DNA of 64,000 bases, taken from the NCBI RefSeq assembly GCF_014168815.1, contig NZ_AP021972.1:186001-250000 (forward strand), read 5' to 3'. Each line of letters starts with the position of its first letter. The first letter of the stretch is position 1. This DNA is from Klebsiella sp. WP3-W18-ESBL-02 (lineage in GTDB: Bacteria; Pseudomonadota; Gammaproteobacteria; Enterobacterales; Enterobacteriaceae). The position numbers were made by a program, and so were the translations under genes. Under the pieces are notes generated by a model. It had not been told where the DNA came from. It worked only from the letters and a program-made list of their open reading frames with translations, and made no database searches. Shown here in pieces: positions 34,596-43,897 of this stretch.

Positions 34596-35656
34596 GTGAG
34601 CACTCCAATGGTGACGAGTTCGTCCGAAGGAACGGTGATATCAGCGTTGACTGAAAGGGTGTAGTCGGTCACGCCGGACGATGAACCAATGGCCGTGCGT
34701 AAGGCCGATATTTGCAGGGTCTTACCCGGTGACATTTGCTTCTGGAGCGCCAGCAGGCTGGCCTGCACCGCTGAGCGGGTCGCGGTAGTGTCAGGCGTCA
34801 GCTTGATGGACATATCGACCGGGTGCAGACTGATAATGACGGGCCAGCACTCAATGCCACCGGGCTTGCCGACGTAGTTACCCGTGGCCGGGTCGGCGTG
34901 ACGAAACAGGTAGTTCTCCATCGTCACCTTGTCGGCATCGGTCGGGATAATGTCGTCACGGTCATCATAGAGCCAGGCTAACCCCACTGTGCCGGTGCCG
35001 TGCCAGCAGTCATAAGCCCATGCGCGGGTCACGCCTGCCAGTTCGCGAGCCCAGATAACGTAATCATGCAGCGCCCCGCCGACCGGGGGATTGCGCTTGC
35101 GGAACAGCAGACGGTCAAGCAGCTCTGAAATGGGCTCGATATCGGAGCCTCCAGTGATGCTGCCGGAAGCGACCGCGCCGGTGCTACCGACACCAGCAAT
35201 GGGAGACAGTAGCGTCAGCGTTTCGCCTGCGGCCAGATTGCCATCCACCCCGGCCTCATCGGCCTGAACATTTGCCGTTATCTGACCACCGGATGGCAGC
35301 GCATCTGCTGTTACACGCCAGACGATATTGTCAGCGCTCTGCATTTCGGTATCGGCGGGAATAGTGGCTGAGCCAGTGAACGTAACAGGGCCGGTGGCAA
35401 ACGTTGCCTGCTTGCGAATAACCCCCTCAGTGACCGCCGTATCAATAATGGTCTGGTCATCTGATTTCGTGGTGGGAATTATCTGGTCGGCAATCCAGCT
35501 CTGGTGGTCATATAAATCACGTAACTGGCTACTGACGGAAATATTAACCGCCTTTTCGACACCGACAGGCGGTAATTTCTGGATATCGAGTTCAATCGCA
35601 ATATCCGCTTCACCGTCCTGAATCAGCTTGCGTAATGTCGGGGTACTAAATGGCAT
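34580..35656 (-). CDS. Baseplate J-like protein (Mu gp47)
   Basis: 358-aa baseplate wedge protein of the phage J/gp47 family. It starts at MPFSTPTLRKLIQDGEADI (35656); the open frame extends 11 codons upstream into the gp46 end without support. The middle contains Gly/Ala-rich segments (EAGVDGNLAAGETLTLLSPIAGV) characteristic of the family. It forms contractile-tail baseplate wedges with gp46 and gp48. Confidence 0.92.
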   Translation of the reverse strand: MPFSTPTLRKLIQDGEADIAIELDIQKLPPVGVEKAVNISVSSQLRDLYDHQSWIADQIIPTTKSDDQTIIDTAVTEGVIRKQATFATGPVTFTGSATIPADTEMQSADNIVWRVTADALPSGGQITANVQADEAGVDGNLAAGETLTLLSPIAGVGSTGAVASGSITGGSDIEPISELLDRLLFRKRNPPVGGALHDYVIWARELAGVTRAWAYDCWHGTGTVGLAWLYDDRDDIIPTDADKVTMENYLFRHADPATGNYVGKPGGIECWPVIISLHPVDMSIKLTPDTTATRSAVQASLLALQKQMSPGKTLQISALRTAIGSSSGVTDYTLSVNADITVPSDELVTIGVLTWLTT

Positions 35657-36098
35657 TGGCAGTTGCCTCCCAGCGTTTGCTGATTTCAATCGTCAGGGTG
35701 GATTTGTCCGGGCGGGTCAGGATGACGGTAAAGTCGATACGCTCACGGCTGGCGATGGTGGCCGTCACTGCGGCGGTACGCGCATATCCCTCGCGAAGCA
35801 ACGGCTGCATCGAGAGCGTGGCGTAATCCTCGACACGCTGGCGCACGGATTCGGTCAGCTTCTGACGGTCGAGTAACCAGAGCTTTGAGCCCCAGGGTAA
35901 ATCGCTGAACGTGTCACCCGGCCAGCCACGAGGGTCATCTGAGCCGTCAGGCAGTTCATCGTCGGCATCAGCGCGGGCATCGGTGAAAAGGCAGATAAGG
36001 ACTAAAGTGACAAGCCCGTCGTCGAGCGACAGGCCGTCATGTGTGAAGGTGATATCACCCTGTGATAAGCGATTGTTCCAGCTCAGTCCGATAGTCAT
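35646..36098 (-). CDS. Baseplate protein gp46 (GpW/gp25-like)
   Basis: 150-aa homologue of Mu gp46, a gp25-type wedge protein that nucleates sheath polymerisation. The order gp45-gp46-gp47-gp48 is conserved with Mu. Central GSKLWLLDRQKLTESVRQRV contains the family core. It overlaps gp45 by 4 bp and the J-like start by 11 bp. Confidence 0.88.
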   Translation of the reverse strand: MTIGLSWNNRLSQGDITFTHDGLSLDDGLVTLVLICLFTDARADADDELPDGSDDPRGWPGDTFSDLPWGSKLWLLDRQKLTESVRQRVEDYATLSMQPLLREGYARTAAVTATIASRERIDFTVILTRPDKSTLTIEISKRWEATANAI

Positions 36099-36637
36099 AA
36101 GGGCTCAGTAGTGTTTTCACCGTCGCCGTCCTTATGAATATGTTCAATGAAGGATTTACCTTTCGCGTTAATATCACCACGAACAGTAACGTCCTCAGAA
36201 AATTCAGCAGGGCCAGCGATTTTTAATTGAGCCGTATTAATCTCAAATAATTCGCTGGCGGTGTAATTTACCGTTTTCCCTGTTATTTGAATTACGCCAT
36301 CCGCCTTGAGAATAATACGGGACTGGCCGTCGCCATGATAAAGACAGACGTCACCCTCATCAAGACCGGTTGGTCGACAGCGCTTATCTTCAACGGCAAT
36401 CGCCACCATACCTTCACGCCTGCCGCCGACCGCGAGGACAATCGCCTCTGAGCCCGCAGGTGGGAAAGAGGTAAATCCGTACTGCTGGAAACGCTCGACA
36501 TCGTCGTTCGTCGCATCCGCCAGAGTCTGAACCTGCAAGTTCTGGCGACCCAGACTGTCGGTGACGATACGTACCACGGCACGATCAACAAGCAGGCGAA
36601 GACGACGGGCGAGTTGTTCAAGCATTCTCAATTCCAT
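36095..36637 (-). CDS. Baseplate spike protein gp45 (phage V family)
   Basis: 180-aa central spike of the contractile tail. N-terminal OB-fold region (about 15-110, with VQTLADATNDDVERFQQYGF) leads into a beta-helical needle (about 115-160). At the apex H166-I-H168 (FIEHIHKDGDG) matches the HxH iron-binding tip described for Mu gp45 and P2 gpV, in which a trimer binds one iron. The spike pierces the outer membrane. It overlaps the P-like gene by 10 bp. Confidence 0.92.
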   Translation of the reverse strand: MELRMLEQLARRLRLLVDRAVVRIVTDSLGRQNLQVQTLADATNDDVERFQQYGFTSFPPAGSEAIVLAVGGRREGMVAIAVEDKRCRPTGLDEGDVCLYHGDGQSRIILKADGVIQITGKTVNYTASELFEINTAQLKIAGPAEFSEDVTVRGDINAKGKSFIEHIHKDGDGENTTEPL

Positions 36638-37701
36638 GTTGCCACCGCTTTTTTCTTACCCTTGGATTTCGCTTTTGTCTCCGGCAGGTCAAGGGATTCA
36701 GGCGGCACAAGTGCCAGCACGGTAATGCGACCGCCGTCACCCTCGGTAAAAGTGACGCTCTTGATGAGCCAGGTGGTGTCGAGGTTCTGAATCGGGTCCC
36801 GAATCTCTGCCAGCCGGTTGGTCTGCCACAACGCGCCGGTATCACCATTCTCGCGCCAGCCCGCTACCGTGACTTCGCTGGTATTGGCCTCGCCCAGCAT
36901 CCTGGATTTATACCAGTCGCCCCGGATGGATGCGCCACCAACGGTCAGGTTGTCCTCGTTGACGAGTATCTTCGGGCGGTAGCGGGTGATGGTCGGGTCC
37001 GTCACTGTGGCGGCTCGTCCACCAACGGCCTGAACTGGCTGAGCCCCCCACGTCGCACCTCCGGCACTGGCCGAACCTTTGACGATGTATTCACTGGCCC
37101 GCTCACGCCAGCTGAAACGGCCACGCGCCGCGAGGATGTTCTCACCCAGCACCAGTGCCACACTGACCCGCTGCGTCGAGGCGCGGGTAATAACCAGTCG
37201 CCCCTGCGCGTCCGAGGTCAGCAGAACGCCACGTTGTTTCGCCAGGCGCTCCAGCAGCTCGAAGCCGGTCTCACCCTGTTCAAGCACAACGCTGCCGAAC
37301 GCCTCGCCGGTATCTGTTTCATTAACGACGGTGATGCCATAGGGCTGTGCAATCTCTGCGGCCAGCGCTTCCAGCTTCACGCCTTTCCACTGCCCGGACT
37401 TATGGACGACGGAGCTGTCCACAAGGTCACCGGTCTTGTCACGGCCCATCACACGAATACTGACGTTCTCGGCATCATAGGACGGGATAAAATCGTCGAT
37501 GTAGCCTGTCAGAATCGTTTCGCTGCCGATGCTGATGGTGCAGGCCAGCCCCTCTTTGATGACGCGCGGCGCTGCCTCAGACCACTGCGTTGTCACCGTG
37601 AGATCAAACTCACCGGCAATCGCTTCCAGCGACCGGGTAAACGACATATCGGTCCAGCCTTCCCAGGCCTGACCGTCGACGGTCAGAGTGACGCTCTCCA
37701 T
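36628..37701 (-). CDS. P: Baseplate hub / tail protein P (Mu gp44)
   Basis: 357-aa baseplate hub protein of the Mu gpP family. It starts MESVTLTVDGQAWEGWTDMS and has VVHKSGQWKGVKLEALAAEI and QPYGITVV in the body, with a Lys-rich C-terminus (KAKSKGKKKAV). Context between N and gp45 is exactly as in Mu. Start and N stop share one base. Confidence 0.9.
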   Translation of the reverse strand: MESVTLTVDGQAWEGWTDMSFTRSLEAIAGEFDLTVTTQWSEAAPRVIKEGLACTISIGSETILTGYIDDFIPSYDAENVSIRVMGRDKTGDLVDSSVVHKSGQWKGVKLEALAAEIAQPYGITVVNETDTGEAFGSVVLEQGETGFELLERLAKQRGVLLTSDAQGRLVITRASTQRVSVALVLGENILAARGRFSWRERASEYIVKGSASAGGATWGAQPVQAVGGRAATVTDPTITRYRPKILVNEDNLTVGGASIRGDWYKSRMLGEANTSEVTVAGWRENGDTGALWQTNRLAEIRDPIQNLDTTWLIKSVTFTEGDGGRITVLALVPPESLDLPETKAKSKGKKKAVATWN

Positions 37702-38969
37702 TATTCGATAACCTCAATGGTGGATGACGGCAGGATGAAGGACGGATCACGCAGACGGTTACGCAGTACGATGGCGTCCCGGTTTTCGGTATCACCGGTT
37801 TCACGCCAGGCCAGAAGGGCCACTGTCGAGGTTTCCGTGGGGACGAGCTGGCGAAGGTCAGGCAACTGAGCACCACGAACGCGGACGTCGTTGACCACCG
37901 CAAAACGCAGATCACGAAGCGTGCGCCACAACTCACGCCGCCCGGCCTCAACTGCGCTGATCGCAGCATCAGACAACCAGCCAGCAAGGCGGTCTCCGGC
38001 ATCGAGAGCGTCAGCACTGGTTTCAAATTCGGTGGTCGCTATCGCTTCGGCCTGCGCAACCAGCGCGGCCAGCGTCACCAGTTGGCGAAAATCATCAATG
38101 TTGGCCTGCATCTCATCGGTGATGGCGATGGTGGATGCGGGAACGCTGGTCGCCACACCAAAGACCCCGGCCTCCGGCGATGAGGGGGTGACCACCATGT
38201 CTGAATCACGGGTTCGGGTGGCCGCTTTCTCTGCACGGTCATTCGCCCACTGGTTGCGGAGCTGGTCATAGACCCGGAGCGCCCAGGGCGATTCGCTGAC
38301 GATATCGCGCACTGTACTGGTCAGACTGAGAACCTGCCGGGCCAGCTCGCCGGGTTTAGCGATGATGACGCTGGCAAGGTCTTTGAAACGGCTGGCCCGG
38401 TCAATCCAGTCAGTGATGGCGGTCGGGATTGTCGGCAGGTTTGCGACCAGCGACTCCATATCCCCGAGCCATGTGTCCACCATATCGCCAAGGCCGTCGA
38501 GGGCTGCAAAATAGTCGCCATCCTCCAGCGCCGCTTTGACCTTATCCGCTGCCGACAGCGTGGTGAGACTGGTGTTTTCCTTAGATACCGGATAGAGCCG
38601 TTCGCCCGCTTCGAATACCTCAAAGCTGACGTAGGCAACGCCGCCTTCTTCGGTCGACAGGCGGTGCGTGACGCGGCCAATCTGGACTTTCTGGATGCCA
38701 TACCACGGGTGTACAAGCTCGCCTGGACCTGGCTGATTAAGCGCGTTTAAAAGGGCGTCTAATGCGCTCTGAAAATCATCGCCGACCAGCTTGGCGTTAA
38801 TCTGCTGCTGGGTGAGTATTGCGCCGTTATCTTCCGTCCAGCCGGTTTCTTTCTTGGGATACGCGCGGGGGATAGCACGACGACCACTGACCCCCTCATC
38901 ATCGACCAGGTAAAACGGCGCGTTACGAAAGGATGCCTCGCGCAGGGACGCCCAGTAATTGTTCGCCAT
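37701..38969 (-). CDS. N: DNA circularisation / tail protein N (Mu gp43)
   Basis: 422-aa member of the Mu N family (DNA circularisation N-terminal domain in databases). In virions it is a baseplate-associated protein, and Mu N also protects and circularises infecting DNA. The N-terminus WASLREASFRNAPFYLVDDEG with RAIPRAYPKKE is the family signature. It shares a base with the tape-measure stop. Confidence 0.9.
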   Translation of the reverse strand: MANNYWASLREASFRNAPFYLVDDEGVSGRRAIPRAYPKKETGWTEDNGAILTQQQINAKLVGDDFQSALDALLNALNQPGPGELVHPWYGIQKVQIGRVTHRLSTEEGGVAYVSFEVFEAGERLYPVSKENTSLTTLSAADKVKAALEDGDYFAALDGLGDMVDTWLGDMESLVANLPTIPTAITDWIDRASRFKDLASVIIAKPGELARQVLSLTSTVRDIVSESPWALRVYDQLRNQWANDRAEKAATRTRDSDMVVTPSSPEAGVFGVATSVPASTIAITDEMQANIDDFRQLVTLAALVAQAEAIATTEFETSADALDAGDRLAGWLSDAAISAVEAGRRELWRTLRDLRFAVVNDVRVRGAQLPDLRQLVPTETSTVALLAWRETGDTENRDAIVLRNRLRDPSFILPSSTIEVIE

Positions 38970-40744
38970 CAGTTTTGCCCCACACTGGTTTTGCCAGCAG
39001 AGGCGCTCAGGGTCACGCCCGGCTGGTTAGTTGAGACGCTTTTCACTCGGGCATCGCCTTCCACCACCACGCGAATCTCGCCACGCAGCTGCTGCGGGAC
39101 AAAAGGATATTGTGGTGACTGTTGAGAAGATGCCCACGGTCTAGGGTCGACAACTTGCGGGTCACTACTTGCAGAAGTAAAGAAATCAGCAATCTGAGAC
39201 CAGACGGAAGGTCCGTTAGCGCGGTCCTTCGCCCATTGCACCATCTCCGCTTTTTGTTCATCACTCAGATTGGGGGATGCATCAAGAAATGGTATTGTCG
39301 CCCCCATTGCGGCAGTTTTCAGAAAGGGTAATGCGCGAGTAAACCAGCTCCCTTGTGGCGCACCAGTTGGAATAACATCCGGTCCGCTGCCAAAGCCACC
39401 GGCCCCCATATTAACGACATATACGGGCATCACGCCGGAGCCAAAAACATCAGCCACACCTTTAGGAATACCTTTTGATTTGCCACCGCCGAATAAATCC
39501 CATGCACCTTTACCGACCTGAAAGACTTTACGGGCAGCGATAATGCCCCCCGTCGCGATGGCAATATTTTTGCCGACTTCAAGCCAGTTCTGAACGGTCT
39601 CCTGATCCACTGAATTTAATGCGTCAGCTAATTCCTGAACGGGTTTAGCAAGATTATTGTTGGTAAACTTCGTCCAGGTCACATTCAGGCTGGACATCGC
39701 AGAGGTGAAGTCCTGGGCTGCATATTTCGCATCAGCCAAGATTCCTGAACCGTCTGCAACAATCCCGTTATACCGACGTAGGTCATCAGCCCCTTTTCCA
39801 GACGTTACGCTGCTCAGAAGCAGGATACTGTCCTGATTAAAACCTGCTTCTACAAGACGTTTATTTTGTTCTTTGGCACCTTTATTGCCTGACCGTTTGG
39901 CAATTTCCTCCATTAACTTAGGCAGAGCACGCATCCGCCCATCTTTACCAAAGACGTCAATACCATTACGTCCAAGCTCCTTGACTACTTTTGGCGCTTG
40001 TAAATCACGAATAAGGTTTTCAACTGCAGTTGCCGCTGTGTCCCTGTCACCGGTAGCGCTGATCGCTGACTCAAGCGCGACGCCCACGTCCTTGATTCCT
40101 GCAACGCCTTTACCACCGGCAGCAGAATACATCGACAGTGCTCTGACACCTTTCTCTGCAATATCTTTTAATTCGAAAGCACCTTCTTTACCCAGCTTGT
40201 TGAGGGTGTCCATCGCTTCCAGGGTTTGCTTTTCTGACGTCACCTGATATTTAGGGAACTGCGCGAACAGCCCACCGATAGACTCTCCGGAACCACCGGA
40301 TGCTGCGATTGAAGCAGCAAGGTTATCTTTATTTTTGAAACCAAAGTCGATATCACCGGTTACTGTGCCTATTTTTTCGACGGCGCCAATAACCTCGCTA
40401 TCATCAACCCTGAACTTGATTGCCGCATCCTGCATACCGTTGAACATCTGCGACATTTCTGACCGGGTTTTCTCGGCCGCGAGGCCCATACGCGTGATAC
40501 GACGGTCAGTCTGAGCAAACTCTCTCAGCATGGCACCACCCGCAAAACCCGCAATCATCCCCGTATAGCGATTGCCGAGAGCATCCAGCCCGCGACCCGC
40601 TGCCGCCGTCGACGCCCTGACAACGGACATGGCCCGCTCATTGGTGCGGGCGAACTCCGACATATTGGCACCGTACTGGCGGGCTTTGGCCGTCAGGTTC
40701 CCGGCCAGGTTAATCAGGATTTCAGTGGTGAGGCGGTCGGCCAT
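38969..40744 (-). CDS. Tail tape-measure protein (Mu gp42)
   Basis: 591-aa tail length determinant. A TP901-type core contains helical Ala/Gly/Lys segments (about 30-380) with ALGNRYTGMIAGFAGGAML, and a hydrophobic segment lies near residues 390-410 (IAIATGGIIAARKVFQV). At 591 codons it predicts a tail of roughly Mu size, since tape-measure length scales with tail length. The start overlaps the end of the frameshifted chaperone by 23 bp, the usual arrangement. Confidence 0.93.
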   Translation of the reverse strand: MADRLTTEILINLAGNLTAKARQYGANMSEFARTNERAMSVVRASTAAAGRGLDALGNRYTGMIAGFAGGAMLREFAQTDRRITRMGLAAEKTRSEMSQMFNGMQDAAIKFRVDDSEVIGAVEKIGTVTGDIDFGFKNKDNLAASIAASGGSGESIGGLFAQFPKYQVTSEKQTLEAMDTLNKLGKEGAFELKDIAEKGVRALSMYSAAGGKGVAGIKDVGVALESAISATGDRDTAATAVENLIRDLQAPKVVKELGRNGIDVFGKDGRMRALPKLMEEIAKRSGNKGAKEQNKRLVEAGFNQDSILLLSSVTSGKGADDLRRYNGIVADGSGILADAKYAAQDFTSAMSSLNVTWTKFTNNNLAKPVQELADALNSVDQETVQNWLEVGKNIAIATGGIIAARKVFQVGKGAWDLFGGGKSKGIPKGVADVFGSGVMPVYVVNMGAGGFGSGPDVIPTGAPQGSWFTRALPFLKTAAMGATIPFLDASPNLSDEQKAEMVQWAKDRANGPSVWSQIADFFTSASSDPQVVDPRPWASSQQSPQYPFVPQQLRGEIRVVVEGDARVKSVSTNQPGVTLSASAGKTSVGQN

Positions 40745-40877
40745 GTTGCTTCCTCAGTTGCTCAGTGAGGCGAAGCAGCTGCCGCAAGGGCAACTGCTGG
40801 AGGTACTGCGCATCGAAGCGCTGCGAAAGGTTGACGATAAGACTATTGACTGCCGTCGCCAGCGGCATCAGTTCGCC
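40722..40877 (-). CDS. Tail assembly chaperone frameshift extension (gp41-prime)
   Basis: A 51-codon extension read in another frame from 40877 to the stop at 40722: GELMPLATAVNSLIVNLSQR and a basic Gln/Leu-rich end (LRQLLRLTEQLRKQHGRPP). It has no convincing start of its own. It is joined to the upstream chaperone by a -2 shift at CGGGGGCGA (40873-40881), giving a fused protein of about 168 aa. This parallels lambda G-GT and the -2 frameshift reported for Mu. Confidence 0.7.
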   Translation of the reverse strand, partial: GELMPLATAVNSLIVNLSQRFDAQYLQQLPLRQLLRLTEQLRKQHGRPPHH

Positions 40878-41226
40878 CCCGTGACGTCGTCCCCGCGAGC
40901 ATATCGTCCAGGCTACTGGCCTTGCTGGACAACAATTCCAGGTCTTCGGGGTGGAAGCTGTAGAGCTGCTTCTGGGACAGCGGGCCGGGGATTTCACCCA
41001 CCTTTAAAATCTGCCGGCGTAATAGCTCAAGCCCCATCAGCACCTCGGAGCAGTACGCCACGGCCTTACCGTTATCACCAATCACCACGCGTTCGGCGGC
41101 AAGCTGTGACTCCACCACATCACGCGAGTCCAGCTCGCGCAGCGTGACCTCTGTGTGACGGGTCTCATCAGCTGTCCCTTTCCCCGTCACATAACCATGC
41201 TTAAGTTGAATAATGGTCTGCGCCAT
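40843..41226 (-). CDS. Tail assembly chaperone (Mu gp41 family), zero-frame product
   Basis: 127-aa protein of the Mu gp41 tail-assembly family: MAQTIIQLKHGYVTGKGTAD at the N-terminus, LRELDSRDVVESQLAAERVV in the middle. It lies between tail tube and tape measure, the position of tail chaperones in nearly all long-tailed phages. The last ten codons run past a slippery G-rich stretch, where a fraction of ribosomes should shift to make the longer form. Confidence 0.88.
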   Translation of the reverse strand: MAQTIIQLKHGYVTGKGTADETRHTEVTLRELDSRDVVESQLAAERVVIGDNGKAVAYCSEVLMGLELLRRQILKVGEIPGPLSQKQLYSFHPEDLELLSSKASSLDDMLAGTTSRGRTDAAGDGSQ

Positions 41227-41229
41227 GTC

Positions 41230-41583
41230 TTACACCTTCACCAGTTTGGTGCCAATAAAGGTTGCAGAGATGGTGCCGCCGTCCTCCTCCAGCGTGGCCG
41301 GACCTTCGGTGGCCGCGCCGGTCATCATATAGCTCAGGCCGTTATCGCCTTCGAACATGACGGTGACGCCTTCCCAGCCGCTAATTTCGACAACGTCCAT
41401 GTCTTCCGCTGCGGCGATGGTCAGGGAGATGGAAGGCCCGGCCATCTTCCCGGACAGGCCCCAGACCTTACCGCCACCCATGTGAGCCGTGCGGGACACG
41501 CCCCCCGGATTAAGGGTGGACTTGCCTTCGGTTTTGATTTCGCGACCGTTGATACGAATCGACGCTTGACCCAGAACTGACAT
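41230..41583 (-). CDS. M: Tail tube protein M
   Basis: 117-aa tube subunit of the Mu gpM family. It starts MSVLGQASIRINGREIKTEG (41583) and contains NPGGVSRTAHMGGGKVWGL and WEGVTVMFEGDNGLSYMM. An in-frame upstream start would run into the sheath gene. It follows the sheath gene by 10 bp, the standard sheath-tube order. Confidence 0.92.
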   Translation of the reverse strand: MSVLGQASIRINGREIKTEGKSTLNPGGVSRTAHMGGGKVWGLSGKMAGPSISLTIAAAEDMDVVEISGWEGVTVMFEGDNGLSYMMTGAATEGPATLEEDGGTISATFIGTKLVKV

Positions 41584-41593
41584 GATTTTCCCC

Positions 41594-43072
41594 TTAGAGT
41601 TTGAACTGGATGAGGCCAGCCAGAACGCGCAACTGATTGACCAGGTTAGGATGCGCAATGAAGTTCAGGCGGTTGGCATCGCTGCTGTCGATAGTGACGT
41701 CCAGCGTGTCTTTGTAATCGTCGAAGTCTTCCACCAGACCCGCTGGCACCAGTTCGGTCAGCGCAATGTCCAGCAGTTCAGCGCGGGCAATCTTCGGCGT
41801 CATCACTGCCTGGCCGGGGTCGAGCAAATCCAGCACGTCATCACCCGCCAGCTTGTGACGCGGGTAGCGGGTGGTGAAACGGTTTTTGATGATGTAGCGG
41901 ATACGGCCCAACGTGGCCGGTGACTGCACATCGAGGTAAGACGTATCAGCATCACCGTACTGGTTAACGCGATACATGGTGATTTCACGCTCGATACAGA
42001 CGTTGCTGCTGGCATCGACATAATGGGTGGCAATGCCGTCATGCAATAGCAGGTTGCGCTCAGTCATATCCCAGCGCACACCTTTGGCCGGTGGCAGGAT
42101 GCCGGTCATCACCAGAGTCTGGAGCGGTCGCGCCGGGTCATTCGCCAGATAGTACGCGGCCACACCGCCATAGGAAGCCGCCCACTGCCATGATGGCTGG
42201 GGCGCAATATTTGTCCCCATGCAGGAAATCAGCCAGTCATTACGGGTATTACCGAACGTACCGCTCGCCGCATGGGTGCCGCGAAATGCCGTCCAGAGCT
42301 GTGCCTCCATCATCTTGAGCGGGCCCCAGCGGGTCACCAGTTCGTCACGGATGGTGTTGAGACTCTGGGTGTCGTTATAGGGAAAAATGATATCGGTGTA
42401 CCAGTCATCACCCAGCGACGCGACAACCGCCGAAATATCCGGCGTTCCTGTACCACCGGCAAAACCGGTAATGGTCACGGCCACACCCGCAGGGGTCTGC
42501 TCGCCCGTGTAATAGTTGAGACGGACGTCCATATCATTGCCGGTGATGCCTTTCCAGTTCGTGGTCAGCTCAACCGTCGCGGTGGTGGTAGCCTTAATAC
42601 CAGCAACCACCTGAGTGCCCGGCAACGCATTGATCGCCGCAACAATATCAGCGGCAATGGTAGCCTCGGTGGCCGCTGCGGCCACACCGACCTGAACCGA
42701 GACCCCGTTGACCAGCAACGCCAGCGTGCCCGCAGCGGTCGCCGTACCAAGAACCGCCAGCTCAGCGTTGGCCGCCGTGCCCGCAGCAAGCTCTGCAAGA
42801 CCTGTCGCCCACACTTCGGTATAGCTGTTGGCTTTGCGCAGGGTTTTCAGCATTTCGGCCAGCATGGAGCCTTTGCCGAATAACTGCTCAGCCGAACCGT
42901 CGCTGGTGATTCGGTACTGCGTTAGTGCGGTCGCGGTGCCGGTCGCCAGTTGCTGGCCGATCACAATAATTTTTCGCGACTGCGCCGGTGCGCTGTCGAG
43001 TGCCTGAGAATTGTCGATCTCGATGTACACCAGCGGGACGCGGATATCATCAGGGATAGTGCCTAAAGACAT
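41594..43072 (-). CDS. L: Contractile tail sheath protein L
   Basis: 492-aa sheath subunit of the Mu gpL family. The N-terminus MSLGTIPDDIRVPLVYIEID is characteristic, with an Ala/Thr/Gly-rich middle (about 95-200) and a conserved C-terminal sheath domain (DYKDTLDVTIDSSDANRLNF). It establishes the phage as a myovirus-like particle. It lies 1 bp after gp38. Confidence 0.95.
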   Translation of the reverse strand: MSLGTIPDDIRVPLVYIEIDNSQALDSAPAQSRKIIVIGQQLATGTATALTQYRITSDGSAEQLFGKGSMLAEMLKTLRKANSYTEVWATGLAELAAGTAANAELAVLGTATAAGTLALLVNGVSVQVGVAAAATEATIAADIVAAINALPGTQVVAGIKATTTATVELTTNWKGITGNDMDVRLNYYTGEQTPAGVAVTITGFAGGTGTPDISAVVASLGDDWYTDIIFPYNDTQSLNTIRDELVTRWGPLKMMEAQLWTAFRGTHAASGTFGNTRNDWLISCMGTNIAPQPSWQWAASYGGVAAYYLANDPARPLQTLVMTGILPPAKGVRWDMTERNLLLHDGIATHYVDASSNVCIEREITMYRVNQYGDADTSYLDVQSPATLGRIRYIIKNRFTTRYPRHKLAGDDVLDLLDPGQAVMTPKIARAELLDIALTELVPAGLVEDFDDYKDTLDVTIDSSDANRLNFIAHPNLVNQLRVLAGLIQFKL

Positions 43073-43073
43073 G

Positions 43074-43274
43074 TTATTTCTCCTTTACCGTGCGGGCCGG
43101 TGCAGTTGAGGTCACCGTTTCACCGGGGATATCGCTCACGATCACATCGCCTTCGGCTTCACGACGATGCCACCAGGCGCTCATTGCTAACGTTTCACCG
43201 GCAGCATTCAGATGGGTGCCGTCAGCTTTACGAACCTGGACGCCTTCGCGGGCAGGTTTAATTTGTTTCATCAT
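43074..43274 (-). CDS. DUF2635 family protein (Mu gp38)
   Basis: 66-aa small protein of the DUF2635/gp38 family: KQIKPAREGVQVRKADGTHL and AWWHRREAEGDVIV. Its position directly before the sheath gene is conserved in Mu-like phages; function unknown. Overlaps gp37 by 4 bp. Confidence 0.87.
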   Translation of the reverse strand: MMKQIKPAREGVQVRKADGTHLNAAGETLAMSAWWHRREAEGDVIVSDIPGETVTSTAPARTVKEK

Positions 43275-43897
43275 GGGTTTGGCTCCCGGATGTTAATGAC
43301 GTCCTTAATCTCCGACGCGCCGCCGTTGTGCGAGAAGGTGGCACCGAGGCGGAGAAAATCAGGAAGTGTGGAGAGATCAATACTTTCATCGAGACGAAAC
43401 TGCTGTTCCCATGTCACCGCCCACATTGTCAGGCCCAGGTCATTCAGCCCGCCTGAGTAAATGTTGTCGGCGCTAATGGCATCCGCAGCACGCTCGGCCT
43501 TCATACCGCTGGCTGCATCTTTTGCGGCGATACGGCGCACCAGTTTGCCTACAAGGATTTCGCAGCGCGTATCGCGTGCGTAACCCCACGAATCAGTCGC
43601 CATAACGTAAGCCGCCCAGGTAATATCGCCAACCAGCCCGCCGCTGTAACGGATGTTCCGTACCCGAAGCGCCGCAACGCGCACGCAGCCATCGCGATCT
43701 GACAGATACGTTTTGACTTCGGCAGGCGTATTGAACTGGCCGATATGACGCTCGATGACTTTGACCTGGTCAGGGTTGTCACCCTCAAGACCTTTGTCAG
43801 GCTCATCGTCGGAGGGGGATTTTTTAAGCCAGGCCACCACGTTTTCAGCGGCGGCCACGGTGCTACCCATCGTCAGCAGTTCGGGACGTTCACTCAT
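43271..43897 (-). CDS. DUF1834 family protein (Mu gp37)
   Basis: 208-aa Mu gp37 (DUF1834) family member, probably a tail terminator or head-tail connector by position. Family-like blocks are QFNTPAEVKTYLSDRDGCVR and LDESIDLSTLPDFLRLGATF. Overlaps the G gene by 4 bp and gp38 by 4 bp. Confidence 0.86.
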   Translation of the reverse strand: MSERPELLTMGSTVAAAENVVAWLKKSPSDDEPDKGLEGDNPDQVKVIERHIGQFNTPAEVKTYLSDRDGCVRVAALRVRNIRYSGGLVGDITWAAYVMATDSWGYARDTRCEILVGKLVRRIAAKDAASGMKAERAADAISADNIYSGGLNDLGLTMWAVTWEQQFRLDESIDLSTLPDFLRLGATFSHNGGASEIKDVINIREPNP

